A stretch of 64,000 nucleotides of DNA from CAZZDK01 sp964652235. Its GTDB lineage: Bacteria; Pseudomonadota; Alphaproteobacteria; UBA9219. The position numbers and the translations under genes are program-made. Location of the stretch: positions 51,074 through 115,073 of the forward strand of contig CAZZDK010000003.1 of assembly GCA_964652235.1 (NCBI GenBank). Reading direction: 5' to 3'. Under the pieces are notes generated by a model. The model worked only from the letters and a program-made list of their open reading frames with translations. It had not been told where the DNA came from and made no database searches. This document shows, in pieces, positions 1-8,646 of the stretch. Positions within the stretch are counted from its first letter, which is position 1, and every line of letters starts with the position of its first letter.

Positions 1-176
1 GCGTAGAAAAAAGCCGGATCGCCGCAAGCCGATTGTTCTGGCACAGTACTTCCGTCCTCGAGCGTTTGCGCAGGCACGGCTTCACGGCCCTTTAGGGGAC
101 CGATCACATTGGCGCAGGACGCGCAAACGCTTTCCAGCGCCGCCGACGAAGCGGCCATGACGTAAAGGTCGATCAT
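1..176 (-). CDS. Partial small protein in a phage-like gene block (runs off the window)
   Basis: An open frame starts at an ATG (174-176, minus strand) and stays open to the window edge for at least 58 codons. The stop of the upstream fibre-like gene lies one base away (TAAG-ATG), and the run GGGGGG just before it is a good ribosome binding site. The visible peptide begins MIDLYVMAASSAALE and contains several Cys residues. I do not recognise a family. Its position as third gene in a tightly spaced minus-strand run with two phage-type genes suggests a virion or tail-associated product, which is an inference from context only. Confidence 0.5.
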   Translation of the reverse strand, partial: MIDLYVMAASSAALESVCASCANVIGPLKGREAVPAQTLEDGSTVPEQSACGDPAFFY

Positions 177-177
177 C

Positions 178-1092
178 TTATCCCCCCATGCCCTGAATGC
201 TCTTGAGGTGCGGACGGTTGAGGTTCGTCGGCACCGTGTATGCGCCCGCGCTGACGGCTACGTCCTGGGTCGAGGAATCGTCGAAGACGTAACGAAGCGT
301 CGAAATGCCGGACGGGACGTTAAAGGAAAGTTGGTCTGCCGCGCGCGTCGCCACGCTGCCGGTCGTGAGAATGACGCTAGAGGCCGCCGTCCCCATTTCC
401 AACTGGGGACAGGCGAGCCTGAGCGTGACGTCCACGGCCTCGCCGATTGTCGTATTGACGCGGATGTATAAGGCCGCCGGATAGCTGGTGGTCCAGTTTC
501 GGGTCACCGTCTTTCGGACAAGCCCGGAAGCGGCAAGGTCCAGATCGGTTTCGGCGAAAGAATAACTGCCGCCATATTCCCTGATTCCGATTCTTGCCGC
601 AGTCACGCCTGAAGTCGAGCCGCCGCTCACTCTGGCAAAAACGCTTGAGGCCCACGTTTGCCCCGAAGAAGCCGTCGCCGTGGAGGCGCAATTGAGCCGA
701 TAAAGCGATCCCGTCGCCGTCCCTACAAGACGCATATCGATATAGGGCCTGCCGTTTTCGGTGCCGACGGCGGTTATCGTTCTTGTCAAGCCGTTCAGGT
801 TTTCCGCGCTCCATCCGGTCGGAAGCGCGGTCCCGACCGCTGCTCCGGAAAAACCGCTGTTGGAAACGTTGTTCGTCCGTTGCGGTTCGTAAAGCAGGCC
901 GAGAAGCGCGCCGGAATCGTAATCGTAGCGGCGCGTGTCGGCGTTTTCGGTCACCAAAAGGCCTTGCTGGGAAACGCGCGTGCCGACGCTCGCGCGCGCA
1001 AAAGCGACGGGCGCCGGATTAAAACCGGTTATCAGCTCTTGCTGCGAGGCGCCCGCGCGCTTGCGGAAAAGGAGAAGAAAGGGATAATTCAT
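178..1092 (-). CDS. Phage fibre/spike-like structural protein
   Basis: 304 residues. Near the N-terminus (about residues 30-75) there is the pattern FARASVGTR, then RRYDYDSG, then GLLYEPQRTN. From family knowledge this signature precedes carbohydrate-binding-like beta domains in phage head-spike and tail-fibre proteins. The rest is Ser/Thr/Gly-rich and predicted beta-rich (for example GWSAENLNG and TGSLYRLNCAS), as expected for an adhesin-like module. No signal peptide is evident. The start ATG has AGGAG about seven bases upstream. It follows the 124-residue gene by two bases and abuts the next gene, so the three form one transcription unit. The block may be a prophage or a phage-derived remnant; the window edge hides the rest. 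Confidence 0.65.
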   Translation of the reverse strand: MNYPFLLLFRKRAGASQQELITGFNPAPVAFARASVGTRVSQQGLLVTENADTRRYDYDSGALLGLLYEPQRTNNVSNSGFSGAAVGTALPTGWSAENLNGLTRTITAVGTENGRPYIDMRLVGTATGSLYRLNCASTATASSGQTWASSVFARVSGGSTSGVTAARIGIREYGGSYSFAETDLDLAASGLVRKTVTRNWTTSYPAALYIRVNTTIGEAVDVTLRLACPQLEMGTAASSVILTTGSVATRAADQLSFNVPSGISTLRYVFDDSSTQDVAVSAGAYTVPTNLNRPHLKSIQGMGG

Positions 1093-1094
1093 CC

Positions 1095-1469
1095 TTAAAG
1101 GCTCCTAAGCGCGAGGCCGACGGCGCGAGCGGCCGCCTGCGCGACGGGCGCGGCAGAGGTTCCGGAACGAATTTTGATATAGGGCCAGGCGGCGAATTGA
1201 TCGTAATCCACGTTCACGGCATCGCCTGCGGCGGCGACGGTCGCCGTGACTTCGTTTCCGCTCGCGTCGCGCAGGTTATGGTAATCGTCCGCCGCGCCCG
1301 TGGCCGAGACTTGAAACGTGATGTTCGCCGCCGTCCAGGCCGAGGGAATAAGCAGCGAGAACAAACGCAAGCCCCCTGTCGCTATCGCGCCGGACAGAGA
1401 AGCGCTGGCCTCAATAACCGCCGTTTCCGTATCAAGCGGACTTGCGTACTGATTTTTGGTCGTGCTCAT
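1095..1469 (-). CDS. Phage-associated hypothetical protein
   Basis: 124 residues starting MSTTKNQYASPL. The start chosen has GAAAGGAAAA just upstream and excludes a long unsupported N-terminal extension. The C-terminal half reads as a beta-rich domain with YIKIRSGTSAAPVAQAAAR; small proteins with this ending are, to my knowledge, common next to phage tail-fibre genes, function unknown. It is the first gene of the minus-strand block and lies right after two terminator-like hairpins, so it probably has its own promoter or depends on read-through. Confidence 0.6.
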   Translation of the reverse strand: MSTTKNQYASPLDTETAVIEASASLSGAIATGGLRLFSLLIPSAWTAANITFQVSATGAADDYHNLRDASGNEVTATVAAAGDAVNVDYDQFAAWPYIKIRSGTSAAPVAQAAARAVGLALRSL

Positions 1470-1488
1470 GCTTTTTCCTTTCTGAAGA

Positions 1489-1515
1489 AAACAAAAAAAG
1501 CGGCCCGAAGGCCGC
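1489..1515 (-). terminator. Rho-independent terminator-like hairpin upstream of the phage-like genes
   Basis: On the minus strand a perfect six-base GC stem (GCGGCC, loop TTCG, GGCCGC; 1500-1515) is followed by seven T and a T-rich stretch. It lies about 20 bases ahead of the start codon at 1469, so it could act as an attenuator for the phage-like block. Confidence 0.6.
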
Positions 1516-1547
1516 GAGTTGTTTTGGAAGTTTGCTGAAACAGGCAT

Positions 1548-1577
1548 AAAAAAACCGGCCTTCTTTCGAAGGTCGGT
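1548..1577 (-). terminator. Rho-independent terminator downstream of phaR
   Basis: On the minus strand a ten-base stem with one G-T pair (1554-1563 with 1568-1577) is followed by a run of seven T. It lies between phaR and the phage-like genes, in tandem with the hairpin at 1489-1515, and should insulate the two. The rest of 1578-1766 is A+T-rich, with one dyad at 1647-1668 (TTTGCCTT, six bases, AAGGCAAA) of unknown role. Confidence 0.65.
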
Positions 1578-1766
1578 CGGACTCTCCGTCGTTTCTGCGC
1601 CCAAACCTCCGGACGCAGCTCCGCACGGGATTGTCAATAACACATCTTTGCCTTCCGGTCAAGGCAAATATGCATATTTTAGGTATTTATTGCTAAGCCG
1701 ACCGTCGCGCCAACTTTTCTGCCTTATTTCGTACCGCAGGAAAGGTCCATTTCTTGCCGAGCGTTC

Positions 1767-2525
1767 TTAAGCTCTGCTTTTGGCCAGATCGGCCAGCTGC
1801 CGCTGCAGATTGGCGATCTTCTGCTGCATATCGTCCGAAGCCGACGGGCTGGCGGCCGTTTGGGCCTGCACGCTCGGCATCGGCGTTGGGGCGGGCGTTG
1901 CCGTGGTCGTATTGGCCGTCGTTTCTGTCGTTCGGGGCTTCAGGTTCGTGACTGAGGCCGTTGGCTGCTTATTCGCGGTCTGACCCGCATCGGTCGTCGA
2001 GGGAGCCGAGGGCGTCGCCGTCTGTTGGCTTGAAGAAGCGGAAGCGAAGCCTTCGGCATTGAACGGCGTAAAGAGCCGCATCGTCCGCTCGAACATGGCC
2101 AGGTTCTGCTTGCCCATTTCCTCCAGCGTGGTGCCGAAGGGGAACAGGTTGCCCAACGTCGTCTGGAAGTAAGAGCGGATCTGCTCCTGGTTCCCGGTGA
2201 GCGTCTGCATACTCTGCTCCAGATACTTGGGGACCATCCACTGCAGGCTGTCGCCGTAGAAGCTGATGAGCTGGCGCAGAAAGCCGATGGGCAGAAGATT
2301 CTGCTGCCCGGACTTGCTTTCCTCTTCGACGATGATCTGCGTGAGAACCGAGCGGGTAATGTCCTCGCTGGTCTTGGCGTCGTAAACGTTGAACTCGGTC
2401 CCTTCCTTGACCATCTGGGAGAGGTCCTCAAGCGTGACGTACGAGCTGGTCGCCGTGTTGTAAAGGCGGCGATTCGCGTACTTCTTGATGGTGATCGAGG
2501 GTTGTTTGGACGTTGTGTCGTTCAT
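1767..2525 (-). CDS. phaR: Polyhydroxyalkanoate synthesis repressor PhaR
   Basis: 252 residues. The N-terminal PHB_acc_N DNA-binding region is plain (KKYANRRLYNTATSSYV, about residues 13-30, then TLEDL), followed by the PHB_acc region with LPIGFLRQLISFYGDSLQ. The C-terminal 100 residues are low-complexity Ser/Thr/Ala/Pro and end in a short coiled coil (IANLQRQLADLAKSR). Known family members bind PHA granules and repress phasin and synthase genes until polymer accumulates. It is divergent from the phaC unit at 2759, fitting local control. The start (ATG at 2523-2525) was chosen because AGGA lies nine bases upstream; an in-frame ATG 36 bases earlier has no such site. Confidence 0.95.
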   Translation of the reverse strand: MNDTTSKQPSITIKKYANRRLYNTATSSYVTLEDLSQMVKEGTEFNVYDAKTSEDITRSVLTQIIVEEESKSGQQNLLPIGFLRQLISFYGDSLQWMVPKYLEQSMQTLTGNQEQIRSYFQTTLGNLFPFGTTLEEMGKQNLAMFERTMRLFTPFNAEGFASASSSQQTATPSAPSTTDAGQTANKQPTASVTNLKPRTTETTANTTTATPAPTPMPSVQAQTAASPSASDDMQQKIANLQRQLADLAKSRA

Positions 2526-2758
2526 GTTCTGATTCCTGAGAGATTGGTTCGACCGGCGCATCTATCGCCCCGCAAAAGGTAGGTGGGGCCATTGTCCCCA
2601 TTTGGAAGAAAAACTCAAGCGTTCTTTTTCCCTTCGGAAGATTTTTGTTGCCGCTGAAGTCAAGAGCATGATTTACTTGGCGGCGAAACTTTCCCGGCGC
2701 GAAGGTCCCTTGCGACGACGGCGCCTTTTCCGAGAGGGACAAACACGGACCCCCGCCC
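2526..2758. promoter_or_regulatory. Divergent promoter region between phaR and the phaC unit
   Basis: 233 non-coding bases separate the divergent starts. They must hold promoters for both units and probably the PhaR operator. I could not identify convincing -35/-10 pairs or a clear operator by eye, so only the location is supported. Confidence 0.35.
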
Positions 2759-3337
2759 ATGACAAACGACGACCCGCAAAAAGCCGAACAGGACAAACCG
2801 GATTGGGCGCGACTGGCCGCCCAGGCCCTTGATCTGTGGCAAAGCCATCTGACTTCGCTGGCGAACGATCCGAAGGCGAAGGAAGAAATGGCCCGGCTCA
2901 TCGCCCCCATGACCCGGATGTTCGTCGAATGGACGGACATGGTTCAACAGGGAATGCAAGGAATGGCGCCTTATGCCTCAGAGACAAAATCCCATGACGA
3001 ACCCGCCTCCCCCGGACCTTCCGCCTCCGAACGGGCCGAGACTGCCCAACCCGCTGGCGACGTTGGCGGCGAGCCTGCAGCAAACGCAGTCCCCGTTCAA
3101 CCCGACCCTGTCGCAACCCCTGTCCCCGAACCTTTGGCCGAGTCCGCCGTTCCGGGGCCGCGTGGGGACGGGGCTGCTTCCGATCGCGCTAGGGACCTGG
3201 CTGAGCTTGCCGACCGTCTGGCCTATCTTGAGCGAGAGCTGGACGGGATCCGCGCCCGCAGACGATCCGCCGAAGACGGCGCTGAAGCTGACCGCCTCGA
3301 TGATCGAGACGTTCAGCGCGTGGTTGGCGCCGGTTAA
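2759..3337 (+). CDS. Candidate PHA granule-associated coiled-coil protein upstream of PhaC
   Basis: 192 residues. The N-terminal 75 residues look like a folded helical domain (DWARLAAQALDLWQSHLTSL, then MARLIAPMTRMFVEWTDMV). A Pro/Ala-rich linker follows (about 76-140), then a heptad coiled coil (LAELADRLAYLERELDGI, about 145-165). Helical domain, Ala/Pro linker and coiled coil recall phasins and PhaE-type synthase partners, but I do not recognise a named family. The last 176 bases overlap the preferred phaC frame (376 bases if phaC starts at its first ATG). The ATG has only a weak ribosome binding site. Function is inferred from position beside phaC. Confidence 0.7.
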   Translation: MTNDDPQKAEQDKPDWARLAAQALDLWQSHLTSLANDPKAKEEMARLIAPMTRMFVEWTDMVQQGMQGMAPYASETKSHDEPASPGPSASERAETAQPAGDVGGEPAANAVPVQPDPVATPVPEPLAESAVPGPRGDGAASDRARDLAELADRLAYLERELDGIRARRRSAEDGAEADRLDDRDVQRVVGAG

Positions 3338-4445
3338 GGCCCAGCTTCCCGCCTCTTTCTCTCCCCTGGATTCCGCCGCCTTTCGGCAGGCTCTCGTTAA
3401 AGAGGCCCTCGATCGGCTGGAGGCCTTTATGGCGGGCGTACGGGCCTATCAGACCCATAAGGCGTCAAGGCAAGAGAATCCTTCCGTCCGGGTCCTGTGG
3501 GAAAAAGGAACGACCCGGCTTTTGGACTACGCGCCGGAATCGAAAAATCCCGCTTTGCTCGTCGTTCCCTCTCTCGTCAACCGGTTCGAGATTCTCGACA
3601 TCGATCCCGACCGTTCGTTCCTGCGTTTTTTGGCAACGCAAGGGTTTCGCCCCTTGGTTGTGGATTGGCAGGCGCCGGGCGAGGAAGAAAAAAGCTTTTC
3701 CCTTTCCGATTACATGACCCGCCGTCTCGTCCCGATCCTCGATCTCGTCCATGCCCAGGGCGGGGCTTGCCATATCCTCGGCTATTGCATGGGCGGCGTG
3801 ATGGCGCTGGCGCTGGCTCTCATGCGCCAAAGCCAGGCCCGGACGCTGACTTTGATGGCGACGCCTTGGGATTTCGCCGCGGCGGGCGTGGGCGGCGTGC
3901 CCTCGGCGCAGACGCCGCTCGGCGCGTTTTTTGTCAATCAAGCGGAAGCTTGGGGGCCTTATTTGGAGAAAATCGGCTATCTTCCGGCGGATTTTCTTCA
4001 AACGGTTTTCACGCATTTCCAGCCGCTTCAGGTCTTGGAGAAATTCCTGAGCTTTTCCTCGCGAGCGAGCGAAGACGAAAAAGGCCGCCGCTTCGTTTTG
4101 ACGGAAGACTGGCTCAACAACGGCGTGCCGCTTTCCCTGCCCGTCGCCAGGGAGTGTCTGCGCGATTGGTTCAAAAACAACCTCACGGCCAAGCTGGCCT
4201 GGCGCGTGGCGGGAACGCTTGTCGATCCGCGTCTTTTGAACGTGCCGACGTTCCTGCTTTTGGCCGGCAAGGATCGTATCGTCCCGGCGGCCTCGGCTTT
4301 ACCTCTGGCAAGCCTGATTCGCGGCGCGACGCTGCACGAGCCAATGACGGGCCATATCGGCCTGATGACCGGCGATGCTGCGCCGCAAGAGGCTTGGATT
4401 CCCCTGGCCAATTGGCTGAAAGCGCAGGAAGCCGCGCGGCGTTAA
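3162..4445 (+). CDS. phaC: Poly(3-hydroxyalkanoate) synthase PhaC (short alphaproteobacterial type)
   Basis: Polymerises hydroxyacyl-CoA into PHA at the granule surface. Alpha/beta hydrolase fold with the synthase lipase box GYCMGG (nucleophile Cys about residue 209 from this start), Asp in GKDRIVP (about 371) and His in TGHIG (about 398). Other family blocks are GTTRLLDY, VVPSLVNR and FRPLVVDWQAPGE. The start is uncertain. Homology as I recall it begins near GTGLLPIALGTWLS, so I chose the GTG at 3162. The frame is open back to an ATG at 2973, but that N-terminus is Pro-rich and looks like the shadow of the upstream gene's linker; an ATG at 3300 is also possible. All choices overlap the upstream gene. 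Confidence 0.9.
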   Translation: MGTGLLPIALGTWLSLPTVWPILSESWTGSAPADDPPKTALKLTASMIETFSAWLAPVKAQLPASFSPLDSAAFRQALVKEALDRLEAFMAGVRAYQTHKASRQENPSVRVLWEKGTTRLLDYAPESKNPALLVVPSLVNRFEILDIDPDRSFLRFLATQGFRPLVVDWQAPGEEEKSFSLSDYMTRRLVPILDLVHAQGGACHILGYCMGGVMALALALMRQSQARTLTLMATPWDFAAAGVGGVPSAQTPLGAFFVNQAEAWGPYLEKIGYLPADFLQTVFTHFQPLQVLEKFLSFSSRASEDEKGRRFVLTEDWLNNGVPLSLPVARECLRDWFKNNLTAKLAWRVAGTLVDPRLLNVPTFLLLAGKDRIVPAASALPLASLIRGATLHEPMTGHIGLMTGDAAPQEAWIPLANWLKAQEAARR

Positions 4446-4483
4446 GACTTGAAAAGAAAGACTTTATTAACCAAACTATAGTT

Positions 4484-4515
4484 GAAACCGGAAAGAAAAA
4501 GTCCGGTTTCTTATG
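4484..4515 (+). terminator. Probable terminator after phaC
   Basis: A perfect nine-base stem (GAAACCGGA at 4484-4492 with TCCGGTTTC at 4502-4510) is followed by a weak T tract. It lies 39 bases after the phaC stop and before acs. Confidence 0.55.
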
Positions 4516-4649
4516 TATGGGCCGTGTGCAATGCAAAAGAACGAAATAAAAGCATGGTGCGGCGCGAGATAAGCCTCTATCTTTTTTCGGTTTATTTATA
4601 GAGACTTGCCCCTTGTTTTTCGTCCCAGACTGGCAAGGGAGCTTTTTCT

Positions 4650-6562
4650 ATGATTACCGTGGACGTCAAAGAATCCGTCGCTGCCAACAGCTGGATCACC
4701 GGGCCGCAATATGAAGATATGTATGATCGCTCTATCAACGATCCCGACGGTTTCTGGGGCGAAATGGCCAAGCGGCTCGATTGGATCAAGCCCTTTACCA
4801 AGGTGAAAAACACCGATTTCAACGGCGACGTTTCGATCAAATGGTTCGAGGACGGCACGCTCAACGTCTGCGCCAATTGCGTTGACCGTCATCTGTCCAT
4901 GCGGGCCACGCAAACCGCCATCGTTTGGGAAGGCGACAGCCCGTCGGAACAAAAACACATCAGCTATGCCGAGCTGTACAGCGAGGTCTGCCGCTTCGGC
5001 AACGTTTTGCGCAAGCACGGCGTGAAAAAAGGCGACCGCGTCACGATCTATCTGCCCATGATCCCCGAAGCGGCCTATGCCATGCTGGCCTGCGCGCGGA
5101 TCGGCGCGGTTCATTCGGTCGTTTTCGCGGGCTTCTCGCCCGACAGCTTGCGCGACCGCATTCTGGATTGCGACGCCAAGCTCGTCATCACGTCCGACGA
5201 GGGCGTGCGCGGCGGACGCAAGATTCCTCTCAAAAAGAACGTGGACGAGGCGCTTCAATCCTGCCCGAACGTTTCAAGGGTCATCGTCGTACGGCGGACG
5301 GGCGGCGGCATCGCCTGGAACGAGGAGCGCGACGTTTGGTACCACCGCGAATGCATGGCCGTGGATTCCAACTGCCCCTATGAGGAGATGGGCGCGGAAG
5401 ATCCCTTGTTTATCCTTTACACCTCCGGCTCCACCGGCAAGCCCAAGGGCGTTCTTCACACCACCGGCGGCTATCTCCTCCACAGCGCCCTTTCGCACCA
5501 ATACGTCTTCGATTATCACGACGGCGAGGTTTTCTGGTGCACGGCGGACGTGGGTTGGATCACAGGGCACAGCTATGTCGTGTACGGTCCTCTGGCGAAC
5601 GGCGCGACGACCCTGATGTTCGACGGCGTGCCGCATTACCCGGACCCCAGCCGCTTTTGGCAGGTTGTGGACAAGCACAAGGTCAACATCTTCTACACCG
5701 CGCCGACGGCCATCCGCGCCCTTATGCGCGACGGCGATTCTTTCGTCACCTGCACGAGCCGCAAGAGCCTGCGCCTGATCGCGACGGTCGGCGAGCCGAT
5801 CAATCCCGAAGCCTGGCTTTGGTATTACCGCGTGGTGGGCGAGGAACGCTGCCCCGTCATCGACACATGGTGGCAGACCGAAACCGGCGGCCACATGATC
5901 ACNNNNNNNNNNNNNNNNNNNNNNNNNNNNNNNNNNCTTTCTTCGGCGTCAAGCCCGTCATCGTCAACAGCGAAGGCAAAATCTGCCAAGGCGCCTGCGA
6001 GGGCAATCTCTGCATCGCCGACAGCTGGCCCGGACAAGCGCGCACATTGTGGGGCGATCATGAGCGCTTCAAGCAGGCCTATTTCAGCTGCTATAAGGGC
6101 CTTTATTTCACGGGCGACGGCGTGCGGCGCGATCAGGACGGTTATTACTGGATCACGGGCCGCGTGGATGATGTGATCAACGTGGCGGGGCATAGGCTCG
6201 GCACGGCGGAAATCGAAAGCGCGCTCGTGGCGCTGGCCGCCGTGGCCGAAGCCGCGGTGGTCGGCTTCCCGCACGACATCAAGGGTCAGGGCATCTACGC
6301 CTATGTCACTCTTACGGCGGAGGCGGAGGCCAGCGAAGAGCTTCGCAAGGCCATGATCCAATGGGTCCGCAAGGAGATCAGCGCGATTGCGACGCCAGAT
6401 GTGATCCATTTCGCGCCCAATCTGCCCAAGACCCGCTCGGGCAAGATCATGCGTCGTATCCTGCGCAAGATCGCCGCGAACGACATGGACAATCTGGGCG
6501 ACACCTCCACGCTCGCCGATCCGAGCGTGGTGGACGAGCTGATCCGCAACAAGGCGGTGTAA
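4650..6562 (+). CDS. acs: Acetyl-CoA synthetase (interrupted by an assembly gap)
   Basis: Converts acetate, ATP and CoA to acetyl-CoA through acetyl-AMP. Visible motifs are the N-terminal ACAS region, the P-loop YTSGSTGKPKG, WWQTETGGHMIT, and the C-terminal RSGKIMRR whose Lys (codon 6443-6445) is the usual acetylation-regulated residue. GGGAG precedes the ATG. The gene holds 34 N at 5903-5936, and the frame changes across them. E. coli Acs has about 16 residues between the flanking motifs, which the written gap does not match, so the shift is best explained by a wrong gap length rather than a real frameshift. True length is probably close to the usual 640-650 residues. It fits functionally beside PHA genes as an acetyl-CoA supplier. 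Confidence 0.93.
5903..5936. other. Assembly gap (34 N) inside acs
   Basis: Unknown bases between the motif MIT and FFGV. About 47 bases are expected from the E. coli protein as I recall it; 34 are written. Confidence 0.95.
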
Positions 6563-6622
6563 AAAAGACTATTCAGCCTTCGGGTTCCGGCTTTAGGATG
6601 GGGCCGTCCTGACTCTGGCCTG

Positions 6623-6650
6623 CTGAACGCCGAATGCCGAACGCTGAGCG
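6623..6650 (-). repeat. Heptanucleotide array, four units (NTCRGNN family), at the yejA-like start
   Basis: Read on the minus strand the units are CTCAGCG, TTCGGCA, TTCGGCG, TTCAG(CA). The plus-strand ATG at 6634 lies inside the array, so the repeat supplies the first codons (MPNAER) of the downstream gene. Confidence 0.8.
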
Positions 6651-8460
6651 TCTTTTTCGTTTCGTTTTCTTCGCTTTCTTTTTTGCGAGCGCCGCGCCCG
6701 CCTGGGCTGCGGAGAGCATCGCCATGCACGGCGCGCCCAAATACGGACCCGACTTCAAGCACTTCGATTATGTGAACCCGACTGCGCCCAAGGGCGGAAC
6801 GCTAAAGCTCGGCGTCGTCGGCACTTTCGACAGCCTCAATCCTTTCATCGTGCGCGGCACTTCGCCGAACGCTCCGGCTTTCAGCCTTTTCTCGGCAGGC
6901 GCGGTCTATGAGCCGCTCATGGCGCGAAGCTGGAACGAGCCTTTTTCGCTCTACGGCCTCATTGCCGAAAGCATCGAAACGCCTGAGGACCGATCTTCCG
7001 TCGCCTTTACGCTTCGTCCCGAGGCGCGTTTTCAGGACGGCAAGCCCATTACGGTTGAAGATGTCCTATTTTCCTTTGAAACCTTGCGCGACAAAGGCCG
7101 CCCCAATCACCGCGCCTATTACAAGAAGGTCGAAAAGGCCGAAAAAACCGGGCCGCGCGGCGTGCGTTTCCGCTTCAAGCGCGAGCCGGACGGCTCGTGG
7201 GATCGGGAAATGCCGCTTATCATGGGCCTGATGCCGATCCTGCCCAAACATGATTGGCAGGGCCGAGATTTCAACCAGACAACCTTACGCGTTCCTGTCG
7301 GCAGCGGGCCTTATAAAATTACGCGCGTCGATCCGGGCCGCTCCGTCACGCTCACGCGCGATCCGCATTACTGGGGCCGGAAGGTGCCGAGCCAGCAGGG
7401 CCTTTACAATTTCGACGAAGTCCGCATCGATTATTACCGCGACGACAATGTCGCGCTTCAGGCGTTCAAGGCAGGGCAATTCGATCTGCGCCGCGAGGGC
7501 GACCCGCGCAAATGGGCGAGCGCTTACGAAGGGCCCGCGCTTGCGGACGGGCGCCTCTCTCTCACGCGCTTTCCGCATCAAAGGCCTGAGGCTATCGGCG
7601 GCTTTGCGCTTAATACGCGCCGCGCCTTGTTCAAAGACCCGGCTTTGCGCGAGGCCGTTTCGTTGGCCTTCGATTTCGGCTGGATCAATAAGACTCTTTT
7701 CCGGGGCGCTTATAAAAGAAGCGAAAGTTTCTTCCCCAATTCCGAACTGGCGGCGGGGCGCGGCCTGCCGGAAGGCTTGGAAAAAGAGATTCTGGAGAAA
7801 TACCGCGCCAAGCTTCCGCCGGACATTTTCACGCGGCCCGTCACGCCCCCCGAAGACGACGGCTCGAACGCCGCGCGGCGCAGGGCTTTGTTGCAGGCAG
7901 CGGAGATTTTGAGAAAAGCGGGGTATAAGATGAAAGGCGGTGTTCTTTACGCGCCGAAAAAAGAACCCGTTCAATTTGAAATCATGCTCTCTGACCCCAC
8001 GGAAGAGAAAATCGCGCTGGAATGGGCGCGGAATCTCAAAAGGCTCGGAATCGAAGCCCGCGTGCGAACGGTGGACAGCGCTCAATTTCAGGCGCGGCTG
8101 TCCGGTTTCGATTACGACGTGACGACGGCGCGGTGGATCAATTCCCTCTCGCCCGGCAACGAACAGCTTTTCTTCTGGGGCTGCGCGGCGGCGGGGCAGA
8201 ACGGAAGCCGCAATTATCCCGGCGTTTGCGATCCCGTGGTGGACGCGCTGGCGCGCGCCATTCCGGCGGCGCGGACGCGCGAAGGCTTGGTGGCGCAGGC
8301 GCGGGCGCTGGACCGCGTTCTTATGGCCGGGCATTACGTCGTGCCGTTTTATTATTTGGGATTCGATCCCATCGCTTATTGGGCGTCGCGGCTTAAGCAT
8401 CCCGCCGCGACACCGATCTACGGTCCGATACTCGAGACGTGGTGGAGCGCAAAGCCTTGA
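6634..8460 (+). CDS. YejA-type ABC transporter substrate-binding protein (SBP family 5)
   Basis: 608 residues, periplasmic after cleavage of a signal peptide (hydrophobic FVFFAFFFASAAPAWAA, about residues 10-26). The mature start ESIAMHGAPKYG and HFDYVNPTAPKGGTLKLG is the signature of the YejA branch, which binds oligopeptides or microcin C-like compounds. Further blocks include DSLNPFIVRG, YEPLMARS and WGCAAAGQNGSRNYPG. No yejB/E/F permease or ATPase genes are nearby, so the transporter partner must be elsewhere. The start is weak: no clear ribosome binding site, and the ATG sits in a heptad repeat that encodes the first six residues. Confidence 0.88.
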   Translation: MPNAERLFRFVFFAFFFASAAPAWAAESIAMHGAPKYGPDFKHFDYVNPTAPKGGTLKLGVVGTFDSLNPFIVRGTSPNAPAFSLFSAGAVYEPLMARSWNEPFSLYGLIAESIETPEDRSSVAFTLRPEARFQDGKPITVEDVLFSFETLRDKGRPNHRAYYKKVEKAEKTGPRGVRFRFKREPDGSWDREMPLIMGLMPILPKHDWQGRDFNQTTLRVPVGSGPYKITRVDPGRSVTLTRDPHYWGRKVPSQQGLYNFDEVRIDYYRDDNVALQAFKAGQFDLRREGDPRKWASAYEGPALADGRLSLTRFPHQRPEAIGGFALNTRRALFKDPALREAVSLAFDFGWINKTLFRGAYKRSESFFPNSELAAGRGLPEGLEKEILEKYRAKLPPDIFTRPVTPPEDDGSNAARRRALLQAAEILRKAGYKMKGGVLYAPKKEPVQFEIMLSDPTEEKIALEWARNLKRLGIEARVRTVDSAQFQARLSGFDYDVTTARWINSLSPGNEQLFFWGCAAAGQNGSRNYPGVCDPVVDALARAIPAARTREGLVAQARALDRVLMAGHYVVPFYYLGFDPIAYWASRLKHPAATPIYGPILETWWSAKP

Positions 8461-8463
8461 AAT

Positions 8464-8646
8464 TTAGCGCCCCGATCCCGGCGCGGGCTTAACGTTGCCC
8501 TGCTGCATGATCCAGTACTTTCTCGCCTCTCCGGTGGCTAGGGGCCTGGAAGAAACAAGGCCCATGTGCCTTTCCCCCGTTCCGATGTCGGGAGACGGCG
8601 GCGGGTTTCCAAATTTTTCGGGGGGCGTTTCAGGATGAGAGGACAT
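8464..8646 (-). CDS. Small conserved-looking unknown protein
   Basis: 60 residues: a Pro-rich first half (PETPPEKFGNPPPSPDIG) and a second half with GERHMGLVSSRPLATGEARK. GGAG lies eight bases before the ATG, and codon use looks normal. It is convergent with the yejA-like gene with only three bases between stops. I recognise no family. No membrane segment or signal peptide is visible. It is probably a real small gene, because the ribosome binding site is good and the long intergenic region behind it can hold a promoter. Confidence 0.55.
   Translation of the reverse strand: MSSHPETPPEKFGNPPPSPDIGTGERHMGLVSSRPLATGEARKYWIMQQGNVKPAPGSGR

Noticed and set aside
2973..3161. PhaC starting at the first ATG (490 residues)
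   Set aside because: The added N-terminus is a Pro-rich shadow of the linker in the overlapping upstream gene; kept only as an alternative.
5903..6562. Frameshifted acs pseudogene
   Set aside because: The change of frame coincides with a run of N and both sides are fully conserved; wrong gap length is the simpler reading.
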